DNA of 64,000 nucleotides from Prochlorococcus sp. MIT 1341 (lineage in GTDB: Bacteria; Cyanobacteriota; Cyanobacteriia; PCC-6307; Cyanobiaceae). Location: the NCBI RefSeq assembly GCF_034092415.1, contig NZ_CP139304.1, positions 1,038,001 through 1,102,000 on the forward strand, in the 5' to 3' direction. Numbering within the stretch: position 1 is the first letter of the stretch; every line of letters starts with the position of its first letter. The position numbers and the translations under genes were made by a program. The notes under the pieces were generated by a model. It searched no databases, was not told the origin of the DNA, and saw only the letters and a program-made list of their open reading frames with translations. This document shows positions 17,598-25,972 of the stretch, piece after piece.

Positions 17598-19147
17598 CGA
17601 AAGTGTTGCCCAAAATACAACCACATACAAGAAAATATAATTTTTTCCTACCAATATTAATTGGTTTTTCCCTACGTCTAATCAATTTAAATATGCCAGT
17701 CCTAGGAGTACATAGCTGGCGACAAGCAGATACTGCAGCAATGGCTAGGCACTTTGCTATTAACAATACGCCTATTTGGCTACCTCAAATTGACTGGGGC
17801 GGTGCAACAGATGGCTTAGTGGAAGCTGAATTCCCAATATACTCTTATCTATTGGCAAAGTTTTATCAATACATAGGAATAAATGAATGGATTGGTCGAG
17901 GACTTTCCGCTGTTTTCAGTTCACTAACTATTGCACTAATAATAAAGATTTGTACAAAACTTTTAGATGAGAAAAGTGCTTGGTGGGGTGGATTATTCTT
18001 CGCAATTTGTCCGATTGGTGTGTATTACGGTAGAACAGTTCAAGCCGAGTCATTACTTTTACTATTGGGTGCATTGAGTATTAAGAGTATGATGGATTGG
18101 AAATCTAATAAAAGCTTTTTGAGGCTAATAGTTAGCTGGGTTGCATATACACTTGCCTGTCTTATCAAAGTTCTACCTTTGGCATGGTTAGGCTTACCTA
18201 TATTAATTATATTTATCGGCTCAGGGGATTATTCAAGAAAATTAGATCTAACTCATATTATCATATTAATCAAAGGAATGCTCAGAAAGATTGGTCCATG
18301 GCTATATCTATTAGGTTCTTTATTAATGGTTCTTTTCTGGTATTCATACTCATATAACCTTGGTAAGGTGAATGGATTAAGTTTCGGCTTCTGGGGTGAA
18401 AGCTCTGATAGAAGTAGTCTAAAGCTTCTAATAGATGCAGGGATATGGTCAAATCTTATTCTAAGGGTAACTCTCAGAAATCTTTCGATTTTTGGTCTTC
18501 CTCTCCTGATAATTGGCATTATAAAATCCTTTAAAACTGAAGGAGGAAAAATCTTGTTTTCTGGATTAACTGGTGTCTTTATTTGTACATTATTTGCACT
18601 CCGAGCTAGTGCAACCCATGAATACTATCAATTACCACTTCAACTATTCTTCTGCCCGCTAATGGGGAAAGGATTTGCAGAATTCCTAAACTTAACTCAA
18701 TCATCTTTAAAGCATTGGAATCTTATTATTATTTCACTACTTATTACGACTAGCCTTATAATTCTTTCCCTAGATTATTGGTCTTTAGAGCAACGCCAGA
18801 ATAGAGTCTGGATGCCTTTAGCAAAGGAAATACGTGCAAAAGTTCCAGAAAATAATTTGATAATTAGTGTTACTGGAGCCGATCCAACACTGCTTAATTT
18901 AGCACGTAGACAAGGATGGATACTATCTGTAAAAGATGTCACAAAGCAGTATCTACAATTATTATCAGAGCAAGGTGCAAAATATATCGTGGGAAGCCTC
19001 AACTGGGAAGAGACTCACATACCTCTTAATGAAAAGAAAATCAAGAAAGATATAGAGGAATTATTATGTATAAATAATGGCCAAGCTAATTGTATCGAAA
19101 GCAATAATTTAACTTATATATTTAACCTTAAGGAAGTACTTCAATGA
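17582..19147 (+). CDS. PMT-family membrane glycosyltransferase
   Basis: GT-C protein of 521 residues from the chosen ATG at 17582, which has AAGG upstream and overlaps the previous gene by 16 bases; a start at 17552 would overlap by 46. The motif D50 in HSWRQADTAAMARHF and the EAEFPIYSYLLAKFY loop are typical of the dolichyl-phosphate-mannose-protein mannosyltransferase (GT39/83) superfamily. About ten hydrophobic helices are seen, with a C-terminal soluble stretch. It would accept the lipid-linked sugar made by the GT2-GtrA neighbour. Acceptor unknown. Confidence 0.8.
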   Translation: MEYSLAKVLPKIQPHTRKYNFFLPILIGFSLRLINLNMPVLGVHSWRQADTAAMARHFAINNTPIWLPQIDWGGATDGLVEAEFPIYSYLLAKFYQYIGINEWIGRGLSAVFSSLTIALIIKICTKLLDEKSAWWGGLFFAICPIGVYYGRTVQAESLLLLLGALSIKSMMDWKSNKSFLRLIVSWVAYTLACLIKVLPLAWLGLPILIIFIGSGDYSRKLDLTHIIILIKGMLRKIGPWLYLLGSLLMVLFWYSYSYNLGKVNGLSFGFWGESSDRSSLKLLIDAGIWSNLILRVTLRNLSIFGLPLLIIGIIKSFKTEGGKILFSGLTGVFICTLFALRASATHEYYQLPLQLFFCPLMGKGFAEFLNLTQSSLKHWNLIIISLLITTSLIILSLDYWSLEQRQNRVWMPLAKEIRAKVPENNLIISVTGADPTLLNLARRQGWILSVKDVTKQYLQLLSEQGAKYIVGSLNWEETHIPLNEKKIKKDIEELLCINNGQANCIESNNLTYIFNLKEVLQ

Positions 19148-20775
19148 AGATAAATATCTTACCAAATTCCAATAAGCCATCTTCAAAAATTGTTCTTCTT
19201 TGGATAATTTGTTTCTCTATTGTAATTTTTACACTGCAAACATGGAGGATATTTAGTCTTAATGCAACTTATGATCAAGGTCTTTTCCTCCAAGAAATCT
19301 GGAATACGTTACAGGGAAGGCCATTTGAAAGCACATTAGCTTCAGAACTTTCTTCACCAGTTAAATTCGAAGGTGAGCTTCCCGAGCTTGGATATAGACA
19401 TTTAGCTCAACATTTCACCCCTCTTCTAGCTATCTGGGCTCCTTTGGTAGGGCTTATAGGAATCTGGTCTCTCCCCTTTATTCAAGTCGCAGTAATTGCT
19501 TCCGCAGGATGGGTGTTATTCCTTTTAGGTAAAGAATACCTGCCAGAGCAACTTGCTGGTTGGATTGCTTGTAGCTTTTTCACAACTGGAACAGTTCTAG
19601 GTCCATCACTTGAAAATTTTCACGATCTTTGCATCATTCCATTACTTGTCTTTAGTTTAATTCTAGGGATAAGTAGGGAACAAAAGCTTTTATATTTTAT
19701 CCCAGCACTTCTACTTCCCCTTGTAAGAGAAGATGTTGGATTAATGACATTTAGTATTGGTATTTGGATGGTTTTTCGAAAACCTAATTGGAGAGTGTGG
19801 GGAATAGGCCTGTGCATATATGCTTTAACTGCTGTACTTATAATTACAAATCAAATCATGCCTTTATTTGGCTCTGAACTATCAACAAGGTTTATCCAAG
19901 AGAGATTTGGTCAGTATCTAAATGGAGAGACAGGCGGGACAATAGATGTTCTAATTAGTATGGCTAAACAGCCCGGCTTATTGCTAAAAGAGCTAATTTC
20001 ACCTATAGGAAGTACAGTTAGGCTTTTCGTAACACTATTTCTTCCGTTAGCTTTTATACCTTTGTTATCAATAGATGTTTGGTTTCTCATAGCGGTTCCG
20101 CTCTTTGTTGCACTTAGTTCACAAGGTGGAAATGCAATGTCTGTGCATCTCCGATTTATGCTTTACCTAGTCCCTGGTGTCTTTGCAGGTTCAATTTTTT
20201 GGTGGAGTAAAAAGCATCATTTATTTCAGGTGAAAAGATATCAAAGCATATGGAAAATTTGTATGGTGATAGGCATATTTTTCACCTTAACTGGAAACCC
20301 ACATCGTTCACTATCAGTCATAATACCGGATAGTATTGATCCTTGGGTACATATACCAATTCATAAACAATTGATACGCGGAGTTAATGCACAAAATCTT
20401 TTTTCTTTAATTCCACCCGACTCATCTGTGGCTGCAGAAACACATCTAATACCTCAACTTTCTGAAAGACGAATTCTTCTTCGCTTCCCAGAAAACTATA
20501 TGTATAAAGACTTAAACGGAAAAAGAAAAGAAGTGGATTATATCATCAGCCAACCAGCTTATAATGCAGACTATTCTTCTGCGTTTAGACATCATAGAAT
20601 TTGGGTCCTAAGAAGCAATCAAACTCTAGAAAAGCTAGTCAATTCTAAAGCATATGGTGTCTACTATTGCGACCCATATTCAATTATTCTGAGAAAAGAT
20701 TTACAATCTCTAGCTAAAGATAAGAAGTGCATGGCAACCCAGTTAAAAAAAACAATGCGCAAGTCACTTCAATAA
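19144..20775 (+). CDS. DUF2079 membrane protein, copy 1
   Basis: Protein of 543 residues with about 10-11 membrane helices, matching DUF2079, an uncharacterised family with the look of GT-C transferases. The first loop has YDQGLFLQEIWNTLQG with a conserved Asp, then LGYRHLAQHFTPLL and a PLVREDVG motif near residue 195. The C-terminal part has LIPQLSERRILLRFP. Its ATG overlaps the previous stop (ATGA at 19144-19147), coupling it to the PMT-like gene. It is closely similar to the gene at 22514. Function unknown. Confidence 0.8.
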   Translation: MKINILPNSNKPSSKIVLLWIICFSIVIFTLQTWRIFSLNATYDQGLFLQEIWNTLQGRPFESTLASELSSPVKFEGELPELGYRHLAQHFTPLLAIWAPLVGLIGIWSLPFIQVAVIASAGWVLFLLGKEYLPEQLAGWIACSFFTTGTVLGPSLENFHDLCIIPLLVFSLILGISREQKLLYFIPALLLPLVREDVGLMTFSIGIWMVFRKPNWRVWGIGLCIYALTAVLIITNQIMPLFGSELSTRFIQERFGQYLNGETGGTIDVLISMAKQPGLLLKELISPIGSTVRLFVTLFLPLAFIPLLSIDVWFLIAVPLFVALSSQGGNAMSVHLRFMLYLVPGVFAGSIFWWSKKHHLFQVKRYQSIWKICMVIGIFFTLTGNPHRSLSVIIPDSIDPWVHIPIHKQLIRGVNAQNLFSLIPPDSSVAAETHLIPQLSERRILLRFPENYMYKDLNGKRKEVDYIISQPAYNADYSSAFRHHRIWVLRSNQTLEKLVNSKAYGVYYCDPYSIILRKDLQSLAKDKKCMATQLKKTMRKSLQ

Positions 20776-21030
20776 GTTTAAATGTCAAAAATTAAAATAA
20801 GAAAAGAACTCAACTAATAGGCTTAAAACAAAAAATATATCAGGTTTTCACTTATTTCTGAAGCAAGCTGCCGAATAGAAAGGAACCTAATGCAAAATGG
20901 AGTGTTGAAACTATAATTAATGGACATATGCCAAAATCAGTATGTCAACTAATTCAGAAACTTAATCTCTTTTAATTGAATTCTCCTCAAACCATCTCAT
21001 CAAAAACCTAAATCATAAGGCCTAAACAAT
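20776..21030. other. Intergenic region inside the DUF2079 cluster
   Basis: The 255-base AT-rich gap between DUF2079 copies 1 and 2 is much longer than the overlaps before it, so a new promoter is plausible. No terminator-like hairpin and no convincing ORF were seen. Confidence 0.4.
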
Positions 21031-22425
21031 TTGATAGAAACACTAAAACCACGAATCAGACTAACTACAGTCTGTACAGCAATTTTCCTATTATTCTGGA
21101 TACTTTCCTCCACTAGACATTGGCTTCTACAAAGCAATGCATATGACTTAGGGCTCTTCGACCAATGGATATGGCTGATTAGTAAAAGACTACCTCCTTA
21201 TTCCTCTATGGAAGGAGTTCATGTACTTGCTGATCATGGAGCATTATCGCTCTATATAGCAGCTATACCTTATCGAATTTTTTCCAGTGTTCACTGGCTC
21301 CTAGCAAGTCAAGCTGCGGCACTTAGCTTTACTGCCATACCTTTGTGGTGGCTTTCCGAGAAGGCAGGACTTAGCAGAAAGCTCTGTTGGCTTGCATGTG
21401 GCCTCTGGTGGCTTCAACCTGTTGTATTTAATGTAAATCTTTTTGATTTCCACCCTGAAGTTTGGGCAATGCCAGCTCTTGCAATCAGCTTCTGGTGTAG
21501 TCGGAACGAAAAATTTTGGCTTTGGCTCCTCTCATTATTCTTTCTACTTAGTTGCAGGGATGGTTTAGTACTAATCATTCTTGGAATTGGAATAGAACAG
21601 ATTTTAAGGAAAAGATGGCAATGGGGAATTACAGCTATCGGGATTTCTTTCGGCTGGCTAATTATTTTAAATAATTTGCTATACCCATTTCTAACAAAAA
21701 ATAATTCGGGTCCTAAAGCTATTGGAACTCTCTTTTCCTATCTCGGAAACAGTCTGGAGGAGGTTGTAATTAATCTATTAACCAAGCCAAATCTGCTTAT
21801 TCAAAACGTAAATTGGCTAGATGGAATCTTTTATTTGATTCTTATATCAATATCTTTAGCACCTTTCTGGAAAAAACAATCAGTATTTGCATTGTCATCA
21901 GGAATTCCTTTAATAATAGTGAATTTCCTATCTTCTGAGGCACCTCAAAGGACACTTATACATCATTACAGTCTGCCAATTGCTGTCATAACGGTTATTG
22001 GTGCAATCGACGGACTCGCCATAAACCCAAGACAAAACATTCCTTATACAAAACTCTTTTGGAGTACTCTATGTTGGGTGACACTTGCAAAGCCATGGTT
22101 TTTTGCTGGTCATTATTTAAATCGCATCCAATATATTGGGGTTATTAGAGAAGTAACAACAGAAATACCAAAGGAAGCTAAACTAATCACAACTAGCTAT
22201 TTGGTACCCCATTTCAGCCATAGAGTCAAAGTTGACTTTCCAAGAGAAGGCAATGATTTAGAACTTATTAATGATACTGATATTTTGTTGCTTAATCCTA
22301 TTGATCCTGGATGGGGGTCAACTAACAATATTCAATCTGATCTAATAGAGGCTGTGAAAGAAAAGGAATGGAATTGTAGTCATATTAAAGAAGAGTTAGT
22401 GCTTTGCAAAAAACCTCAGGCTTAA
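21031..22425 (+). CDS. DUF2079 membrane protein, copy 2 (divergent)
   Basis: Protein of 464 residues starting at TTG 21031 with AAGG about 10 bases upstream. The DUF2079 signature is present: SNAYDLGLFDQWIW in the first loop, then DFHPEVWAMP and, at the C-terminus, LVPHFSHRVKVDFP. About nine hydrophobic helices are seen. It is clearly more distant from copies 1 and 3 than they are from each other, lacking the STLxSxLSS insert. Family function is unknown; a GT-C type transferase is a guess from topology. Confidence 0.78.
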   Translation: MIETLKPRIRLTTVCTAIFLLFWILSSTRHWLLQSNAYDLGLFDQWIWLISKRLPPYSSMEGVHVLADHGALSLYIAAIPYRIFSSVHWLLASQAAALSFTAIPLWWLSEKAGLSRKLCWLACGLWWLQPVVFNVNLFDFHPEVWAMPALAISFWCSRNEKFWLWLLSLFFLLSCRDGLVLIILGIGIEQILRKRWQWGITAIGISFGWLIILNNLLYPFLTKNNSGPKAIGTLFSYLGNSLEEVVINLLTKPNLLIQNVNWLDGIFYLILISISLAPFWKKQSVFALSSGIPLIIVNFLSSEAPQRTLIHHYSLPIAVITVIGAIDGLAINPRQNIPYTKLFWSTLCWVTLAKPWFFAGHYLNRIQYIGVIREVTTEIPKEAKLITTSYLVPHFSHRVKVDFPREGNDLELINDTDILLLNPIDPGWGSTNNIQSDLIEAVKEKEWNCSHIKEELVLCKKPQA

Positions 22426-22513
22426 GCTAATTAAAATAAATAGTTAACTTTATAATAAAAGATCGTGAATCTTGAGCAATCTTCTCTATTGTAATCAGAT
22501 CTATAAAAACTTA

Positions 22514-24139
22514 ATGAAGCCTGCTATAGAACAAAGTTTTACTTCTGACAGACATGTCTGGTTAGCTGCAAGCATTTTCTTTTTCACTTGCCTTCTTCTA
22601 CAAGTTTGGCGGATGCAAAGTCTTACATCTTCAATGGACCAAGGCATCTTATATCAAATTCTATGGAACGGTCTCCAAGGGCATCCTTTCGAAAGCACTT
22701 TATCCTCTCAACTATCATCCAACGTCGTACATACTGGTGATATACCTACAGTTGGTTACCACAGATTAGGGCAACATTTCACACCAATCCTAATCATCTG
22801 GCTTCCTCTTATAAGTTTAATGGGGAAATGGGCCCTACCGATATTACAGGTCGCGCTTATTACACTTTCCGGATTATTTCTCTATCAATTAGCAAAGCTA
22901 CATCTGAAAAAAAAAGTGGCTTCAATGATAACATTTTCCTATCTTGGGGCAAATGCTGTTATAGGTCCTTGTCTTGGTAATTTCACAGACCTAGCACAGC
23001 TTCCTCTTACAGTATTTGCATTAATTATAGGAATAGAAACACGCAACAAATGGCTAATATTAATTCCTGCTCTTGCTATTCCGCTAATACGTGAAGATAC
23101 AGGTGTAGTCCTTATGGGAATAGGTTTATGGGTAATTTTACGTCAAAGAAAAAATTTGCTTCTTGGAAGTTTACTTCTCTTTTATGGTGGGGCTTGGGTG
23201 CTGATAGCTACTAATTTACTTATGCCTATCTTTAGCGACGACACATCTAAAAGATTTATGGTAGAAAATTTTGGTCAATACTTACAAGGGAAAAACGAGG
23301 CCAATAGTCTCGAGGTTATTAAATTAGCCCTCCAGCAACCTCTGGTAATTATCAAGGAAATAGTTACACCACCAGGGCAAACATTGAGATATCTTCTAGG
23401 TCAATTTTTGCCTCTAATGTTTATTCCTCTCATCTCACTCGATAGCTGGGTTATTATGGGACTCCCTCTTTTAGGGCTTTTAATGGCACAAGGTAATCCA
23501 CTTGCCATCAATTGGAGATACACATATCTAGTCGTTCCTGGAATATTTTCTGGAAGCATATACTGGTGGAAAAACAATCCAAATATTACACTTAATAGTA
23601 GGCTTAAGAGTATCTGGGTAGGGTGTATTTTATTATCATTGATTTTTACATTAACTAGCAACCCGAATCGTACTATTTCTTGGCTTATGCCGGAAAGTAT
23701 TAATCCCTGGGTCTATCATTCTCCTTTTAAACAATGGAAGCATTCTCGAATAGCACTAAAGTCAATTCAACAGATTCCTCCTAACGCATCTGTATCAGCT
23801 AGCTCAACATTAGTACCTCATCTTGCTTCAAGAGAAGCACTCATCCGTTTCCCTTATCACATTCGCTACAAAAATAGGCAAGGAGAGACAGCCTATGTGG
23901 ATTGGGTTGTTGCCGACATATATCATCACCAGAAATATGCTTCTTCTTTCAAGAATGAATGGAAGGATCTTCAGGAAATTATCCAAGTTCTTCAAAATAT
24001 GGAAGGAAAATATTCTCCGGTTTTTACCGAAGATGGAATTGTTTTATTTCAATTAAATGGCAAAAACAATCCAAAGGTAAGTAGTAATTACAAAAAACTA
24101 CTGGAAAAGATCTCCTCAATCACTCCACCAAAACCCTAA
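22514..24139 (+). CDS. DUF2079 membrane protein, copy 3
   Basis: Protein of 541 residues from the ATG at 22514; a TTG at 22472 would add 14 residues with no homology to copy 1. It is collinear with copy 1: MDQGILYQILWNGLQG, then FESTLSSQLSSNV, GYHRLGQHFTPIL, PLIREDTG, and LVPHLASREALIRFP near the C-terminus. These shared blocks mark the two as paralogues, split by copy 2. About ten hydrophobic helices. Function unknown. Confidence 0.8.
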   Translation: MKPAIEQSFTSDRHVWLAASIFFFTCLLLQVWRMQSLTSSMDQGILYQILWNGLQGHPFESTLSSQLSSNVVHTGDIPTVGYHRLGQHFTPILIIWLPLISLMGKWALPILQVALITLSGLFLYQLAKLHLKKKVASMITFSYLGANAVIGPCLGNFTDLAQLPLTVFALIIGIETRNKWLILIPALAIPLIREDTGVVLMGIGLWVILRQRKNLLLGSLLLFYGGAWVLIATNLLMPIFSDDTSKRFMVENFGQYLQGKNEANSLEVIKLALQQPLVIIKEIVTPPGQTLRYLLGQFLPLMFIPLISLDSWVIMGLPLLGLLMAQGNPLAINWRYTYLVVPGIFSGSIYWWKNNPNITLNSRLKSIWVGCILLSLIFTLTSNPNRTISWLMPESINPWVYHSPFKQWKHSRIALKSIQQIPPNASVSASSTLVPHLASREALIRFPYHIRYKNRQGETAYVDWVVADIYHHQKYASSFKNEWKDLQEIIQVLQNMEGKYSPVFTEDGIVLFQLNGKNNPKVSSNYKKLLEKISSITPPKP

Positions 24140-24249
24140 TTGCATGAAGATTCAACCTCTCAAATATGTTCAAAATTAAATATAAGAGCTCCTAATTGCA
24201 CAAACGAAGGTTGCACTGCAATATTAATAAGAGACTTGTAAGCTTTGCC

Positions 24250-24513
24250 GTGTATGTCATCGAATTAGCTCTCAAATATAGCCCTTTCCCTTTATCTGTG
24301 GAGCGCAAAGAATATACCCAGGCTGAGGCTCTTTACCATCAGGTAAGAAATGCTCTGGAGAAAGGTCGTCCAGAACTCCTAGACCTGACTTGTGAGAAAC
24401 TTGAGAGCAAAAAGATAGCGGTTCTCGTCAGCGAAATTCTTGCAGTTCAAATCTATGAAAAAACTGCTTCCTCAATAGGGACTAAACGACCTGGGTTCAC
24501 AGTGGATGCTTAA
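24250..24513 (+). CDS. Conserved small cyanobacterial-type protein, unknown
   Basis: The reading frame runs from 24196 (TTG) to 24513. I placed the start at GTG 24250, because the well-formed part begins [20 protein letters not shown], but neither start has a strong ribosome site. The protein is 87 residues from this GTG, helical, and soluble ([15 protein letters not shown], then [17 protein letters not shown]). It lies 24 bases before the ABC ATPase gene and may share its transcript. I do not recognise a named family. Confidence 0.6.
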   Translation: MYVIELALKYSPFPLSVERKEYTQAEALYHQVRNALEKGRPELLDLTCEKLESKKIAVLVSEILAVQIYEKTASSIGTKRPGFTVDA

Positions 24514-24537
24514 ACAAATTACCAAAAAGAAGCAAAC

Positions 24538-25236
24538 GTGCTACACACCAAACGCATCGCACAACCAATTTTAGAAATTGAAAACATATCCTTTACTTGG
24601 CCTTCTGGTGAGAAAGCATTATCCAATTGCAGCTTCTCAATACCAGGTCCAGGACTATGGATGCTTGTTGGGAGAAATGGCAGTGGCAAGAGCACACTCT
24701 TCAGAATCATCAGTGGACTATTAAAGGCTCAAGAAGGCCAATTCAAATGCAACGTCAAACCAGCATTGATGTTTCAAAATCCTGATCATCAAATTCTGCT
24801 CCCAAGTTGCGGAAGTGATGTATCTCTAAATCTGCCAGCCCACCTAAATAACCAAACGCGCCATGATCTAGTGAAATCACTTTTGAAAGAAGTCGACTTA
24901 AGTGGCCTTTCCTACAGACCAATACACACGCTGAGTGGTGGGCAAAAACAACGTTTAGCTCTTGCAGGTGCATTGGCAAGCGATTCCGAGCTGCTTCTTT
25001 TAGACGAACCAACTGCATTGCTCGACCCTGAAAGTCAGGTGGCAATTTTAAAAACAGTTAAAAAGCTATGCCATCGCAAACAAAAGCCTCTTACAGCAAT
25101 CTGGATCACCCATCGCCTCGAGGAACTAGAGCATGCAGATGGAGCAACCAGAATGGAAAATGGGAAGATCGGGAAATGGCAATCAGGTAATCAACTCAGA
25201 AAATCTTTAGATCCCCTTGCCGTTTTACCAGCATGA
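24538..25236 (+). CDS. ABC transporter ATPase (ECF/CbiO-like)
   Basis: Single ATP-binding domain of 232 residues: Walker A GRNGSGKST (45-53), Q-loop FQNPDHQILLP, signature LSGGQKQRLALAGALA, Walker B LLLLDEPTALLDPE and the H-loop ITHRLEE. The Q-loop and signature resemble ATPases of energy-coupling-factor (cobalt/vitamin-type) transporters. No permease gene is adjacent, so the partner and substrate are unknown. The start is GTG. It precedes tRNA-Asn by 25 bases. Confidence 0.88.
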   Translation: MLHTKRIAQPILEIENISFTWPSGEKALSNCSFSIPGPGLWMLVGRNGSGKSTLFRIISGLLKAQEGQFKCNVKPALMFQNPDHQILLPSCGSDVSLNLPAHLNNQTRHDLVKSLLKEVDLSGLSYRPIHTLSGGQKQRLALAGALASDSELLLLDEPTALLDPESQVAILKTVKKLCHRKQKPLTAIWITHRLEELEHADGATRMENGKIGKWQSGNQLRKSLDPLAVLPA

Positions 25237-25261
25237 GCTGTAAGTTCTTCGGGATAGCCAT

Positions 25262-25333
25262 TCCTCGGTAGCTCAGCGGTAGAGCGGTCGACTGTTAATC
25301 GATTGGTCGCAGGTTCGAATCCCGCCCGGGGAG
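25262..25333 (+). tRNA. trnN: tRNA-Asn (GUU)
   Basis: A 72-base cloverleaf without encoded CCA. The acceptor arms are TCCTCGG and CCGGGGA with discriminator G, the D-stem is GCTC/GAGC, the anticodon loop is CTGTTAA with anticodon GTT, and the T-loop is TTCGAAT. The acceptor stem contains one T-G pair. In the T-stem GCAGG faces CCCGC, so position 51 A opposes position 63 C, a mismatch not expected in this tRNA. All other features are normal for asparagine. Confidence 0.97.
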
Positions 25334-25346
25334 TTTTTTATCCCTC

Positions 25347-25383
25347 AAAAGACCCCCACAGCAATCCAGGGGTCTTTTTTTTT
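25347..25383 (+). terminator. Rho-independent terminator after tRNA-Asn
   Basis: The hairpin AAAAGACCCC (25347-25356) pairs with GGGGTCTTTT (25369-25378) around a 12-base loop and is followed by more T. It sits 13 bases after the tRNA and can end the tRNA transcript. The A-rich left flank would let it act on the minus strand too. Confidence 0.9.
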
Positions 25384-25972
25384 GCCGTGACTGAGGTCAA
25401 GCGCACCCTTAAACGAACGATCCCTTGAGCGAAATCAGGATGGGGCTGCATGGACTTTGAAGATTGGCTCCAAGAAACCAACAAGACATCTCTAAGCGTG
25501 TTCCTGTGGGCATGGAGACCCTGAATGGAGAATACAGATACAGACAACCATTCTTTATCAGTGGGTGAGTGCCTTTTCTGTGAAGCGCAGATAAAGAGGT
25601 TTAAATGGTTCCAAGCAATTTGGAAGTTCCCCTGCTTGACTTTGAGAGCAGAGCAATGAAAGTTAACGTCAATCTCTACCAAGGTAGTCAGGCCTTTAAA
25701 GCATAATGATTGTCAGTAAGTTTTAAGATGCCTTTCAGACGGCAAAGAGTGAAACTCCAAAAGCAACGACAATTGCTATGAAAGCAGTTTTGGAATAATG
25801 ATTAAAACAAAAAACATAAAAAAGATTCCGCATGAATTGCGAGAAGTTTGGTTGAATTCTGGCTTGAAAGATAAGAATTTGAGATAAATAGCTTTCTTAG
25901 CATGATATTTGTTCCAATGGAGTCATTAACTGAAAACAGAGTGCTAGATTAGTTGATAGATATGGGCTTTTC
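25384..25972. other. Gene-poor 589-base region after tRNA-Asn
   Basis: No ORF of convincing size is present. Two short in-frame ORFs abut (24 codons at 25450-25524 and 44 codons at 25525-25659), separated by one TGA. Another frame over the same bases reads LNGEYRYRQPFFISG. This mixture of protein-like fragments in two frames could be a decayed gene. The rest up to 25972 is AT-rich with no visible feature and should carry the promoter of the next gene. Confidence 0.4.

Noticed and set aside
25338-25682. 114-codon minus-strand ORF after tRNA-Asn
   Set aside because: It reads straight through the tRNA terminator hairpin, has low-complexity sections, and shows no recognisable pattern. Likely chance in a non-coding region.
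25925-25955. Half of a CIRCE-like site (GAGTGCTAG) near 25940
   Set aside because: Only one half-site is present, with no inverted partner at the 9-base distance, and no chaperone gene follows.
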